Notes: a model not told the origin generated them from the sequence alone. 64,000 bases of DNA from Demequina sediminicola (GCF_000975055.1 NZ_BBRB01000001.1:62001-126000); one strand, 5' to 3'. Positions 26,925-35,904 are shown, counted from the first letter of the stretch. Program-made: numbers and translations.

Positions 26925-28013
26925 ATGACTTCTTCTGCCCTGTTCGCCCCCATGACAGTGGGTTCCACGACCTTCCGCAACCGCCTGTGGGTGGCGCCCA
27001 TGTGTCAGTACTCGTGCGAGGAACGCGATGGTGTCCCCACCGACTGGCACCTTGTGCATCTGGGCGGCATGGCTCGCGGAGGCGCAGGCTTGGTGCTTGC
27101 GGAGGCCACAGCAGTGGTCCCCGAAGGTCGCATCTCTCCGTGGGACACGGGGATCTGGAATGACGAACAGGCCGATGCTTGGACGAAGATCGTTTCCTTC
27201 CTTCACTCTCAAGGGGCGACGGCTGGCATTCAGTTGGCACATGCGGGACGCAAAGCCTCGACGTACCGCTCGTGGTCAGGGCGAGGCGTGGTTCCGCACG
27301 ACGACGGCGGATGGACTCCGGTGGGTCCATCGGAGTTGGCGTTCCGCGGACTCGCAGACCCCCAACCCCTCACTCATCAACAGATTGCGGACATCGTCGA
27401 GGCATTCGCTGAGGCCGCACACAGGTCCGTGGAAGCCGGCTTTGACGTGCTCGAAGTCCACGCAGCACACGGCTATCTCCTGCACGAGTTCCTCTCCCCT
27501 GCGTCGAACGATCGCACCGATGAGTACGGCGGCTCCCTCGAGAATCGCGCGCGCCTCATGCTCGACGTCATCCGCGCTGTCCGCGAAGCAGCACCGGAGG
27601 CCGTCGTGTTCGTGCGCCTGTCAGCAACGGACTGGATCGAACCCGAGGGTTGGACGCTTGAGCAGACGGTGGAGGTCTCCCGTTGGGCTCGCGATGCTGG
27701 TGCCGACCTGATTGACATCTCCTCCGGTGGCAACCTGCCCGATGCGCGCATCACGGTAGGCCCCGGATATCAGGTGCCTTTCGCGGCGGCCGTTCGCGAG
27801 GGTGCTGAAGTTCCCGTGGCGGCAGTGGGGCTCATCACGGATCCGCACCAGGCAGAGGCCATCGTGGCGAGGGGCGAGGCCGACGCGGTGATGGCGGGAC
27901 GCGAATTCTTGCGTGATCCACACTTCCCGTTGCGTGCAGCGCACGAATTGGGTGTCGACGTGAACTACTGGCCGGCTCAGTACGATCGCGGGACTTTCGC
28001 TGACCGACCGTAA
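26925..28013 (+). CDS. NADH:flavin oxidoreductase, old yellow enzyme (YqjM-like)
   Basis: 362-residue FMN barrel enzyme. Seen: PMCQYS with the Cys27 that tunes FMN in the thermophilic-like/YqjM subclass, HLGGMARGGAGLVL, QLAHAGRKAS, EVHAAHGYLLHEFLSP and NDRTDEYGGS. Such enzymes reduce activated C=C bonds with NAD(P)H. GAGAGGA before the ATG. The physiological substrate is unknown. A small gene follows 92 bp later. Confidence 0.92.
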   Translation: MTSSALFAPMTVGSTTFRNRLWVAPMCQYSCEERDGVPTDWHLVHLGGMARGGAGLVLAEATAVVPEGRISPWDTGIWNDEQADAWTKIVSFLHSQGATAGIQLAHAGRKASTYRSWSGRGVVPHDDGGWTPVGPSELAFRGLADPQPLTHQQIADIVEAFAEAAHRSVEAGFDVLEVHAAHGYLLHEFLSPASNDRTDEYGGSLENRARLMLDVIRAVREAAPEAVVFVRLSATDWIEPEGWTLEQTVEVSRWARDAGADLIDISSGGNLPDARITVGPGYQVPFAAAVREGAEVPVAAVGLITDPHQAEAIVARGEADAVMAGREFLRDPHFPLRAAHELGVDVNYWPAQYDRGTFADRP

Positions 28014-28105
28014 GCCGCGTGCGCTCTCCACAGACGCGAAGGCACGGGAACAGTCGCAGAACGCCGCACGTTTGCCAGGCAACGCCTAGTCGTCGAGGAG
28101 GATGC

Positions 28106-28552
28106 ATGCGTGCCACACCTTTACCCGCAGAGTTGCGCACCGCTTTTCAACCCAGCGGGGATGCAGAGAGTGCTTGGGGAGGCTCTACGGAGCGTGCAGC
28201 GGACCCGATGGGTGACTATGCGTCGTCATTCTTGACCTCTGCCTCCGATGTTCCGAGCGACTGGCCAGAGTCTGTCCCAGTTCCTGAATGGGGCCACACC
28301 ACAGCCGATGCCACATCGGAGGGATGGCAAGCGGCCGTCACCGGCCCTGCTCTGAGTTTCGATGACTACGTGGGCGCTCTCGAGGACGCAGGCTTCACTC
28401 CTGAAGGCACCACGCGCTCAGACGATGCGGGCCGGACTCGCCACTTCGACGATGGCGCGCTGTCAGTCACGGTGACGTGGTCGAAACAGCCCGGCCAGGG
28501 CGCCGGTCTGCTCACTGTTGAAGTGGCTTCACCTGACGTAGAGCACGGGTAG
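28106..28552 (+). CDS. Hypothetical small acidic protein
   Basis: 148 residues, not recognised. No signal peptide or membrane helix. It contains a DVPSDWPESVPVPEW segment (residues ~47-62), like a linker seen in several actinobacterial lipoproteins, followed by a ~80-residue alpha/beta region with FDDYVGALEDAGF and LSVTVTWS. Ribosome site GAGGAGG just upstream of the ATG supports it as a real gene. It ends 8 bp from the end of the convergent ABC permease gene. Confidence 0.65.
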   Translation: MRATPLPAELRTAFQPSGDAESAWGGSTERAADPMGDYASSFLTSASDVPSDWPESVPVPEWGHTTADATSEGWQAAVTGPALSFDDYVGALEDAGFTPEGTTRSDDAGRTRHFDDGALSVTVTWSKQPGQGAGLLTVEVASPDVEHG

Positions 28553-28560
28553 CGCGTCCA

Positions 28561-29334
28561 CTAGCGCGACGTCGCACGGCGGATGAGTGTGTAGCCCACG
28601 AGCGCGACGATGCCGGTGAAGGGTAGCGACCACAGTGCGAGGGCTTCGATGGACGTGCTGGTGAAGAACTCACCGACCTTTGCCCAGGAGTTGGTTGACG
28701 TGATGAGCCATCCCGCTCCGACCACGATGATCGCAAGCGCGGAGAAGAACACGTACATGCCGATGGCACGCCACCGGACCCATACGGCAGAGGTCGCGGC
28801 GCCTACAAAGAACGCTCCCAGCAGCGACGTTGCATAGAGCAGCCACACGGTACTGAGCGGGTTCTCCATGAGACCCCAGGGCTGGAAGAACGCCATGTCG
28901 ATTCCCCAGCCGTCGGTGGCTCGCTCGAGCCATGACAACAGCGTCAAGCCCGTCGCGTAGAGCACTGAGAGTCCCACGAAGTAGAGCGTCGATCCCCAGT
29001 AAAAGTCCTTGCGAGTCACGCCGAATCCCAAGGCGAACGGGAACGTCAAACTCATAGCCTGCACGCCCACCACCAGCATGAAGACCACGATCCACGTGAT
29101 GCCGCCGTTGTACTGGAATGCGTCAGCGTCCAGGTTGCTTGTGCCGCCTGCCGCGGACACCACCATCTGTGCGATGGCGATGTTGAGCCCAAAGATCACG
29201 GCGGTAATCGCCCAGGGGACTACCAGGGTGGGGTAAGGGTTGGCGACGTGGAGTCGCGAGACGTTGAACAGTCGTTGAGCTGGCGAGGGCACGTGGATGG
29301 GAGCGACCTGCTCCGTGTGGGCGACGGGATTCAT
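28561..29334 (-). CDS. ABC transporter permease of a YtrA-regulated exporter
   Basis: 257 residues with six hydrophobic helices and no family signature beyond that of ABC-2 permeases. Its ATG overlaps the ATPase stop (ATGA), and a GntR/YtrA-type regulator heads the operon, an arrangement known for cell-envelope stress responsive exporters. Substrate unknown. Confidence 0.8.
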   Translation of the reverse strand: MNPVAHTEQVAPIHVPSPAQRLFNVSRLHVANPYPTLVVPWAITAVIFGLNIAIAQMVVSAAGGTSNLDADAFQYNGGITWIVVFMLVVGVQAMSLTFPFALGFGVTRKDFYWGSTLYFVGLSVLYATGLTLLSWLERATDGWGIDMAFFQPWGLMENPLSTVWLLYATSLLGAFFVGAATSAVWVRWRAIGMYVFFSALAIIVVGAGWLITSTNSWAKVGEFFTSTSIEALALWSLPFTGIVALVGYTLIRRATSR

Positions 29335-30215
29335 GCTGCTTCCTCCGCGGGGTTGGCACCGGTGCGGCGCACGATGAGTTCTTGGAGAGACACTGTGGAG
29401 ACTTCAAGCCCGGCCGATGCGGCAAGGGCTTTGTCAGCATCGTTGAGTCCAGCGATGGTGACGGAGGCGATACCGCCGATGTGGCTGCGGTCCAGGACGT
29501 CACGGCCGGTCGCGAAGAGGTCAACGTCAGAGGCGCGGCCCACGAGGGTCGCCGCGGATCCGCGCAGGTCATCCACGTTGGCATCAATCACGAGTGATCC
29601 TTCGTGCACCACGAGGACCTGTTCCAAGAGGTGCGACGCCTCATCGATGAGGTGCGTCGACAGCACCACAGTGCGAGGAGATTCGGAGTACTGCTCGAGG
29701 AGAACGTCGTAGAAACGTTTGCGTGCCACTGCATCGAGGCCGGCGTAGGGCTCGTCGAAGAATGTCACATCGGCACGCGAGGCAAAGCCGATCACCACTC
29801 CGAGCATGCTTCGTTGTCCTCGGGACATTTTTTTGACGGGCCGGTTGGTGGGCACGCCGAAGAGGTCGACGAGCTCTTGTGCCAGCTCGACGTCCCAGCG
29901 TGGAAAGAACCACTGGGCGGAGCGAAGCACGTGCGATCCCTTGAAGGAATCGGGGTAGACCTGCGACTCCTTGATGAAGCACATGCGGCTGAGCACGGCA
30001 GCGTTCTCGACGGGGTCCTCACCCCACACACGAATGGTTCCCTGGGTGGCGAATTCCTGTGCCGTCAGCAAGGACATCAGCGTGGTCTTGCCGGCTCCGT
30101 TACGGCCGAGCAGTCCCGTGATTTTTCCTTCAGGGATGGCGAAGGACACATCGTCGACAGCGGTGACCTGGCCATAGTGTTTGGTGAGGCCAGCGACCTC
30201 GATGGCGGTGGACAT
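29331..30215 (-). CDS. ABC transporter ATP-binding protein (YtrB-like)
   Basis: 294 residues. Walker A GLLGRNGAGKTTLM, Walker B VTFFDEPYAGLD, H-loop STHLID. The signature reads KMSRGQRSMLG rather than LSGGQ, as in the YtrB/BcrA group. A ~90-residue C-terminal extension follows the ATPase core. Overlaps both neighbours (TAATG with the regulator, ATGA with the permease). Confidence 0.87.
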   Translation of the reverse strand: MSTAIEVAGLTKHYGQVTAVDDVSFAIPEGKITGLLGRNGAGKTTLMSLLTAQEFATQGTIRVWGEDPVENAAVLSRMCFIKESQVYPDSFKGSHVLRSAQWFFPRWDVELAQELVDLFGVPTNRPVKKMSRGQRSMLGVVIGFASRADVTFFDEPYAGLDAVARKRFYDVLLEQYSESPRTVVLSTHLIDEASHLLEQVLVVHEGSLVIDANVDDLRGSAATLVGRASDVDLFATGRDVLDRSHIGGIASVTIAGLNDADKALAASAGLEVSTVSLQELIVRRTGANPAEEAA

Positions 30216-30568
30216 TACGACATCTCCTTGTCAATCATGATGTGGACTTGTGCGGCGCTCAGTCCGAGTGCGCGAGCGTGCACCACGAGGGGCCGGACGT
30301 ACTCGGCCGAAAACTCCTCGCTGCGCTGCGCACGAAGGCGCTCCCGGGCGCCTGGAGCGACAAACATGCCCACTCCCCGGCGCTTGTAAAGGACTCCGGC
30401 GTCAACCAGTTGAGTGACGCCTTTGAGTGCGGTTGCCGGATTAATCCGGTGGAAGGCGGCGAGGGCGTTGATGGACGGCACCGCGGACTCCTCGGCAAGG
30501 CTGCCGTCAAGAATCTGCGCTTCGAGTTGTTCCGCGATCTGCTGAAACAACGGCCGGCTGTCGTCCAC
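30215..30568 (-). CDS. GntR-family regulator, YtrA subfamily
   Basis: 117 residues: an N-terminal winged helix (PLFQQIAEQLEAQILDGSL, then SINALAAFHRINPATALKGVTQL and a RRGVGMFV wing) followed by only two short helices, which defines the YtrA subgroup. GTG start with GGAGGG 10 bp upstream. It likely represses its own operon through the inverted repeat just upstream. Confidence 0.87.
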   Translation of the reverse strand: MDDSRPLFQQIAEQLEAQILDGSLAEESAVPSINALAAFHRINPATALKGVTQLVDAGVLYKRRGVGMFVAPGARERLRAQRSEEFSAEYVRPLVVHARALGLSAAQVHIMIDKEMS

Positions 30569-30589
30569 GCTCGCACCACCCTCCCTGTC

Positions 30590-30613
30590 GGTTAGTTACT
30601 TCACCAACTAACC
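30590..30613. promoter_or_regulatory. Inverted-repeat operator of the YtrA-type operon
   Basis: GGTTAGTT (30590-30597) and AACTAACC (30606-30613) are perfect 8-bp arms spaced by 8 bp, about 22 bp before the regulator start, where a repressor would block transcription. Confidence 0.7.
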
Positions 30614-30693
30614 AACCATGTCGCGTGCGATTCGTCAACCCCTAGGACGATGCGCCTGCACAACGGAGGCCTGGCGCGCCGTACAGTGGAGGT

Positions 30694-31314
30694 ATGCCTG
30701 ACTCTCCCCTGGTGTGGATCGACTGTGAAATGACCGGCCTCGACACCGAGCGTGACGCGCTCATCGAGGTGGCGTGCCTCGTCACCGACGCGGATCTCAA
30801 CGTCCTAGGGGATGGGGTGCAAGTCGTCATCAAGCCCGAGCCGGAAGCGCTCGAAGGCATGAACGACTTCGTCACCAAAATGCACGTCGACTCCGGCCTC
30901 CTCCCCGAACTCGAGCACGGCACCACCATGGCCGATGCCGAGGAACAGGTTCTCGCCTACGTCAAAGAGCACGTCCCCAACCCAGGCAAGGCACCCCTCG
31001 CCGGCAACACGGTAGGCATGGACCGCATTTTCTTGTCACGCGATATGCCAGCACTGACCGAGTATCTGCACTACCGCGTCGTCGATGTGAGCTCACTCAA
31101 AGAACTCGTACGGCGCTGGTACCCGCGAGTCTTCTTCAACGCTCCCCCCAAAACTGGCAACCACCGAGCTCTAGGGGACATCCGCGACTCCATCACAGAA
31201 CTGCGCTACTACCGTGAGACCGTGCTGGTCGAGTTGCCCGGCCCCGATACCGACACCGCCACTGCCGCCGCAAAGAAGGTAGGCGCAGAACACGAAGGTG
31301 GCGCACTTCCCTAA
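30694..31314 (+). CDS. orn: Oligoribonuclease
   Basis: 206 residues, DEDDh exonuclease that degrades 2-5 nt RNAs (and pGpG). Acidic residues in VWIDCEMTGLD (Asp10, Glu12), NTVGMDRIFL, and the C-terminal NHRALGDIRDS with the catalytic His/Asp. Length is slightly above the usual 180-200 because of a charged tail. It stands alone upstream of tRNA-His. Confidence 0.95.
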   Translation: MPDSPLVWIDCEMTGLDTERDALIEVACLVTDADLNVLGDGVQVVIKPEPEALEGMNDFVTKMHVDSGLLPELEHGTTMADAEEQVLAYVKEHVPNPGKAPLAGNTVGMDRIFLSRDMPALTEYLHYRVVDVSSLKELVRRWYPRVFFNAPPKTGNHRALGDIRDSITELRYYRETVLVELPGPDTDTATAAAKKVGAEHEGGALP

Positions 31315-31392
31315 AGGAAACTTCGCCTCGGTGTCACACACACCACTGCAAGCACGGTATGATTTTTCCGGTCTTGCCATGCAGGATCAATG

Positions 31393-31468
31393 GTGGCTAT
31401 AGCTCAGTTGGTAGAGCACCTCGTTGTGGTCGAGGGGGCCGCGGGTTCAAGTCCCGTTAGCCACCCCA
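31393..31468 (+). tRNA. tRNA-His (anticodon GTG)
   Basis: Acceptor GTGGCTA/TAGCCAC, anticodon loop TTGTGGT, T arm GGTTCAAGTCC. The G at 31392 can serve as the His-specific G-1 opposite the C discriminator (31465). CCA is encoded. Confidence 0.95.
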
Positions 31469-31478
31469 TTCGTAAGAG

Positions 31479-31506
31479 GCCCTCGGCAATGTGCCGGGGG
31501 CTTCTT
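31479..31506 (+). terminator. Terminator after tRNA-His
   Basis: GCCCTCGGCA and TGCCGGGGGC pair (one G-T) and are followed by TTCTT. Confidence 0.75.
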
Positions 31507-31577
31507 GCATGAGGGCCGGAAGAGGCCTCGGCGGGTACTCTTGACCAGTTGGACTAGCCCATTGACGGAGGACACAC

Positions 31578-32462
31578 ATGCTGGCAGCGCTGACCGGAGC
31601 AGGACTCTCCGCCGCCGCGGGACTGAACGCGTTCATTCCCCTACTCATGGTGGGACTGTTCGCACGCTTCACAGACTTCATCGTTCTGCCAGAGCAACTC
31701 CTGTGGCTCGAATCCTGGCCACTCATCATCGGCGCAGCCGTCCTGCTCGTGCTCGAGATGATCCTCGACAAGATCCCCGGCGTTGATCACATCAACGATC
31801 TCCTGCAAACCATCGTCCGCCCCATCGTGGGCGGCATCCTGTTTGCCGCTGCAGCCGCATCCGAAGTCATCGACGCTTCGAGCTTCTGGCAAGAGAACCC
31901 CGTCGTCGCCGGCATCGTTGGCGCTCTGATTACCCTGGCAGTTCACCTCGGCAAGGCCAGTTCACGACCTGCAGTTAACGCCACCACCGGCGGCACCGGC
32001 GCACCCTTGGCTTCCTTTGCAGAGGACGCCATCTCCGTCTTGCTGTGCATCGTCGCACTCTTCACACCAGTACTCGTCATCGTCGTGTTCATCCTCATGG
32101 GCGCTGCGGTGTACCGCATCGTCACCACCGGACGCCGACGCCGCCGTCACCGCGAAATGCGCCAGACCGAGGAGCGCCGCGAACGCGATGCCGTCGAGGC
32201 CGAGGGCGGAATGGTCGCCTGGTGGCGCTCGAAGTGGCGCGAGCCACGCGCAGCATCGGAAACCGACAAGGCTGGAAGTTCCGGCTGGACCGCACTCGTG
32301 ACCGGTCGTTCCGCGGGTTCATCCAAGAGCGCCTCGTCGTCAACGCCCACGACGCCCCCGTCAAGGACCTCCGTTGCGACACCGCCGCGTCACGCCTCAG
32401 CACGGACCGCATCGTCCGTCGTGTCAGCGCCCTCGACGCACTCCGCGCCGCGAGCCGACTAA
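31578..32462 (+). CDS. DUF4126 family membrane protein
   Basis: 294 residues. Residues 1-185 match DUF4126: a GLNAFIPLLMVGLFAR opening, four or five hydrophobic helices and LVLEMILDKIPGVDH. Then a basic region (RRRRRHREMR) and, from ~residue 232, a Ser/Thr/Pro/Ala-rich tail that may be genuine or the result of a frame change (see findings). Function unknown. GGAGGA before the ATG. The 3' end stops 10 bp from the convergent OpuC-type ATPase. Confidence 0.78.
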   Translation: MLAALTGAGLSAAAGLNAFIPLLMVGLFARFTDFIVLPEQLLWLESWPLIIGAAVLLVLEMILDKIPGVDHINDLLQTIVRPIVGGILFAAAAASEVIDASSFWQENPVVAGIVGALITLAVHLGKASSRPAVNATTGGTGAPLASFAEDAISVLLCIVALFTPVLVIVVFILMGAAVYRIVTTGRRRRRHREMRQTEERRERDAVEAEGGMVAWWRSKWREPRAASETDKAGSSGWTALVTGRSAGSSKSASSSTPTTPPSRTSVATPPRHASARTASSVVSAPSTHSAPRAD

Positions 32463-32472
32463 ACAACAGACG

Positions 32473-33213
32473 CTACGAAAAGTCGGAGACAAAGTCCGCG
32501 ACGAACTCATTCGCGGGCGACTCACTCACTTCCTCCGCGGAACCCAGCTGTTCGAGGACTCCTCCCGTGGAGAACACCGCCACACGGTCAGCCATCAGCG
32601 CCGCTTCGCGCATGTCGTGAGTCACCATCACCACAGTCAAACCCAGTTGGCGCTGCAGTTGCATGAACTCCTGCTGCAACCGCCTACGGCCCTGCGGGTC
32701 AACAGCACCAAAAGGCTCATCCATCAACATCACGGGCGGCTCTGCCGCGAGCGCACGAGCCACGCCCACACGCTGACGCTGGCCACCAGAGAGTTCATGC
32801 GGGTAGCGCACACCATGCACGTCGGGCTCCAAGCCCACCAACGACAGCAACTCATCGACTCGAGCCGCGGTGCGCTCCTTGGGCCACTTCATCAGTGAGG
32901 GCACCGTCGCCACATTGTCTGCCACACGCCGGTGCGGCAAAAGCCCCACATGCTGGATCACGTAGCCAATAGAGCGACGCAGTTCGACGGCCGGCTGCGA
33001 CATCACATCGGCACCGTCAACCGTGATAGTGCCGCTCGTGGGTTCCACCAGCCGGTTGACCATACGAAGCGTGGTCGACTTGCCACAGCCAGAGGGCCCT
33101 ACCAGGCACATGATCTCTCCAGGCCTCACCTCAAGGGTGAGATCCTCTACCGCGACCGTGCCGTCGGGGTACTCCTTGCGCACATGAGAAAACGTGATGC
33201 CGCCGTGGTCCAT
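32473..33213 (-). CDS. Osmoprotectant ABC transporter ATPase (OpuCA-like)
   Basis: 246 residues. Walker A VGPSGCGKSTTLRM, signature ELSGGQRQRVGVARAL, Walker B MLMDEPFGAVDP, and the quaternary-amine-family motif RRSIGYVIQHVGLLPHRRV. Unlike OpuCA and ProV it has no CBS domains. Transcribed away from its permease partners, which start 60 bp upstream on the other strand; the shared gap must hold both promoters. Start at MDHGGITF; the frame is open far upstream but unlike coding sequence. Confidence 0.9.
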   Translation of the reverse strand: MDHGGITFSHVRKEYPDGTVAVEDLTLEVRPGEIMCLVGPSGCGKSTTLRMVNRLVEPTSGTITVDGADVMSQPAVELRRSIGYVIQHVGLLPHRRVADNVATVPSLMKWPKERTAARVDELLSLVGLEPDVHGVRYPHELSGGQRQRVGVARALAAEPPVMLMDEPFGAVDPQGRRRLQQEFMQLQRQLGLTVVMVTHDMREAALMADRVAVFSTGGVLEQLGSAEEVSESPANEFVADFVSDFS

Positions 33214-33273
33214 TTGGCCACCGTAGCGTGCCGCTTCTCGCCTGTGGTGCGCAACGCCCTGTAGCGTCTGGGT

Positions 33274-33936
33274 ATGGACTCGGTGCCCAATCCCTGGTTT
33301 TCGTGGGATTACATCGCCAATAACTGGGGAGAAGTCTCCGAACAACTGGTGATTCACACCACGCTGACTGTTCAGGCCGTCCTCATCGCGGTCCTCATCG
33401 CGGCGCCCTTGGGCGTACTGGCGCGCCGCGTGAAGTGGCTGACCGGACCCATCGTGGGCACGGCTGGCGTCCTGTACACGATCCCCTCCTTCGCTCTTTT
33501 TGCGCTCTTGGCTCCGTTCACAGGCATTGGCCGCACCACCGTCCTCATTGGCTTGGTGGCGTACGCGCTCCTGGTGCTGGTGCGCAACCTTGTGGTCGGA
33601 CTCCAGGGTGTTGACCGCGATGTCGTTGACGCAGCGCGCGGCCAAGGCCTCACAGAGCGGCAGCTCCTGTGGCGCGTCGAACTGCCGCTGGCACTGCCCT
33701 CAATCGTCGCGGGACTTCGTATCGCGACCGTGACCACTGTTGCTCTCGTCACTGTGGGCGTGGTCGTCGGCTACGGCGGCCTGGGGCAGTTGATGTTCCG
33801 GGGCCTGGGTTCCAACTATCGCGCCCAAATCATGACGGCTACACTGCTGTGCCTTGCGCTCGCACTGATCTTTGACCTGCTCCTGATGCTCATCGGCCGC
33901 GCGCTCACTCCTTGGACACAAAGGAGGCCCACATGA
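33274..33936 (+). CDS. Osmoprotectant ABC transporter permease (OpuCB-like)
   Basis: 220 residues, five or six helices, EAA loop DVVDAARGQGLTERQLLWRVELPLALP. Family motifs VLYTIPSFALFALL and GYGGLG. Its stop overlaps the start of the next permease (ATGA). The system probably imports glycine betaine, choline or carnitine. Confidence 0.9.
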   Translation: MDSVPNPWFSWDYIANNWGEVSEQLVIHTTLTVQAVLIAVLIAAPLGVLARRVKWLTGPIVGTAGVLYTIPSFALFALLAPFTGIGRTTVLIGLVAYALLVLVRNLVVGLQGVDRDVVDAARGQGLTERQLLWRVELPLALPSIVAGLRIATVTTVALVTVGVVVGYGGLGQLMFRGLGSNYRAQIMTATLLCLALALIFDLLLMLIGRALTPWTQRRPT

Positions 33937-34661
33937 GCACCGTGTCCGACGCGTGGGACTACCTCACCACCCCCGAGAACTGGACCGGGGCGAACGGACT
34001 TACCTCCCCCACCTTTGACGGCGGCTGGACCTTCGCCCGCGACTCCATCCTGGCGCTCGGCCTCGAGCACCTCTGGCTGTCCTTCGCCTCCGTCACGCTC
34101 GCCATCATCGTCGCTCTACCCCTAGGGATCTTCCTCGGGCACGTCCGCAAAGGTGGCACCGCCACCGTCGTAGTCTCCAACGTGACCCGAGCCATGCCGA
34201 CCCTCGCGCTCCTGACACTCTTCGCGGCATCGGCCATCGGCATCGGCAATATGGCCGTCATCCTGGCCGCCGCCATCTTCGCGTTCCCACCCGTGCTCAC
34301 CAACGCCTTCACCGGAATGTCAAACGTTGACGCCGACGTACGCGACGCAGCACTCGGCCAAGGGATGACCCGCCGGCAGGTCGCACTGAAGGTCGAACTT
34401 CCCCTCGCCATCCCACTCATTGCCGCAGGGCTTCGCACCGCCACCGTGCAAACTGTTGCCACCGTCCCCCTCGCGGCGCTCGTTGCCGGCGGCGGGCTCG
34501 GAGTCATCATCAATACCGGTGTCGCGACGCAAAACTATGGGCAGGTCCTCGCCGGCGCCGTCATCATCGCCGTGCTGTCCCTCATGATCGACGGAGTCAT
34601 GTCGATCCTGCAACGTTCCGCGACCCCGCGGCCCCTCCGTGAAAGCGCCAAAGCCCACTAA
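33933..34661 (+). CDS. Osmoprotectant ABC transporter permease (OpuCD-like)
   Basis: 242 residues, paralogue of the preceding permease. EAA loop DVRDAALGQGMTRRQVALKVELPLAIP, plus RAMPTLALLTLF and GGGLGVII. Start MSTVSDAW overlaps the upstream stop. The two permeases would form a heterodimer. Confidence 0.9.
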   Translation: MSTVSDAWDYLTTPENWTGANGLTSPTFDGGWTFARDSILALGLEHLWLSFASVTLAIIVALPLGIFLGHVRKGGTATVVVSNVTRAMPTLALLTLFAASAIGIGNMAVILAAAIFAFPPVLTNAFTGMSNVDADVRDAALGQGMTRRQVALKVELPLAIPLIAAGLRTATVQTVATVPLAALVAGGGLGVIINTGVATQNYGQVLAGAVIIAVLSLMIDGVMSILQRSATPRPLRESAKAH

Positions 34662-34778
34662 TTCCCGTACCGCGTGCGCAACACCCCACAGCGGCCTAGC
34701 CTGAAGATGTCGCTGTGGGAACATTTGCGCCGTACCTGCGGTTACCCTCCATGACCGTCCCTCACACAAGGAGTTCAG

Positions 34779-35786
34779 ATGCACACCCGTACTCTCCCCC
34801 TTGCTGCGCTCGCAGCCGCCAGCCTGGTGCTGGCCGGCTGTTCCTCGGATAGCACCACCGAGTCATCCGAGTCCGCCTCAAGCGACGACACCACCATGGC
34901 TGCAGGAGCAGTGGAGTGTCTTCCCGTTCCAGGCGAACAGCTGGTAGTCCTCGACGACGACATGATGCTGCAAAACAGCGACAACATCATTCCGGCACTC
35001 AACGCGGACTCCGCCACCGACCCCATCTTGGAAGCTCTCGACGCCGTGTCTGCCGCTCTGGACACCCCGACGCTGATTGAGCTCAACAAGGCCGTCGACA
35101 TCGACCGCCAAACCTCAGAAGAAGTAGCGGAAAACTGGGTTGAAGAGTCAGGCCTCTCCATCGCAGAGACCGGCGACGGCTCATCACTGACCATCGGCGC
35201 CGCCAACTTCTCCGAGAACATCACTCTCGCCGAGATTTACAGCGAAGTCCTCGACGACGCCGGATACGACACTGAAGTCCGTGAAATCGGCACCCGCGAA
35301 ACGTACCTCCCTGCACTGCTCAACGGCGAGATCGACATCGTCCCCGAGTACGCAGCCACGTTCACCGAGTACCTCAACCTGAGCGCCAACGGCTCCGACG
35401 CCGAGCCCGTCGCGAGCGGCGACATCTCCGCCACCGTAGCCGCGCTGGAACCGCTCGCAGCGGACCAGGGCATCGTCATCGGTAGCCCAGCCGATGCTCA
35501 GGACCAGAACGCGTTCGCCGTCACCTCCGCTTTTGCACAGGAATACGAGGTCTCAACCCTCACGGACCTCGCAGAAACCTGCGGTGGAATCGCGCTGGGT
35601 GGACCTCCCGAGTGCCCCGAGCGCACCTTCTGCCAGATCGGTCTAGAAGAGACCTACGGCGTAGAAGTTGACCAGTTCCTGTCGCTCGACGCTGGTGGCC
35701 CGCTGACCAAGAACGCCATCCTCAATGGAGACGTGGCCGTTGGCCTCGTGTTCTCCTCGGACGGCCAGCTCGCAGTCACTGGCTAA
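34779..35786 (+). CDS. Osmoprotectant-binding lipoprotein, circularly permuted OpuCC type
   Basis: 335 residues. Lipobox LAGC (Cys21), Ser/Asp linker, then residues ~46-125 (LVVLDDDMMLQNSDNIIPAL, ELNKAVDIDRQTSEEVAENW) that look like the segment ending canonical QAT-family binding domains. The usual domain start, LTIGAANFSENITLAEIYSE, comes only at ~137, and the protein ends at VGLVFSSDGQLAVTG, where canonical proteins continue into that segment. Ligand residues should be preserved. Third gene of the opuBDC-like run, followed by a terminator. Confidence 0.85.
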   Translation: MHTRTLPLAALAAASLVLAGCSSDSTTESSESASSDDTTMAAGAVECLPVPGEQLVVLDDDMMLQNSDNIIPALNADSATDPILEALDAVSAALDTPTLIELNKAVDIDRQTSEEVAENWVEESGLSIAETGDGSSLTIGAANFSENITLAEIYSEVLDDAGYDTEVREIGTRETYLPALLNGEIDIVPEYAATFTEYLNLSANGSDAEPVASGDISATVAALEPLAADQGIVIGSPADAQDQNAFAVTSAFAQEYEVSTLTDLAETCGGIALGGPPECPERTFCQIGLEETYGVEVDQFLSLDAGGPLTKNAILNGDVAVGLVFSSDGQLAVTG

Positions 35787-35797
35787 CAACATTGCAC

Positions 35798-35847
35798 AAG
35801 CCCCGCCCTCGCGCCAGACATGGCGCTGAGGGCGGGGCTTTCTTTTT
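35798..35847 (+). terminator. Terminator of the OpuC-type operon
   Basis: AAGCCCCGCCCTC pairs with GAGGGCGGGGCTT, with GCGCC/GGCGC inside, followed by TCTTTTT. Confidence 0.88.
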
Positions 35848-35904
35848 GCAGAGCAGTGTGAGCAAGTGCGCACAACTCGGCAGCGTCGCCACCACCATCC
35901 AGCC

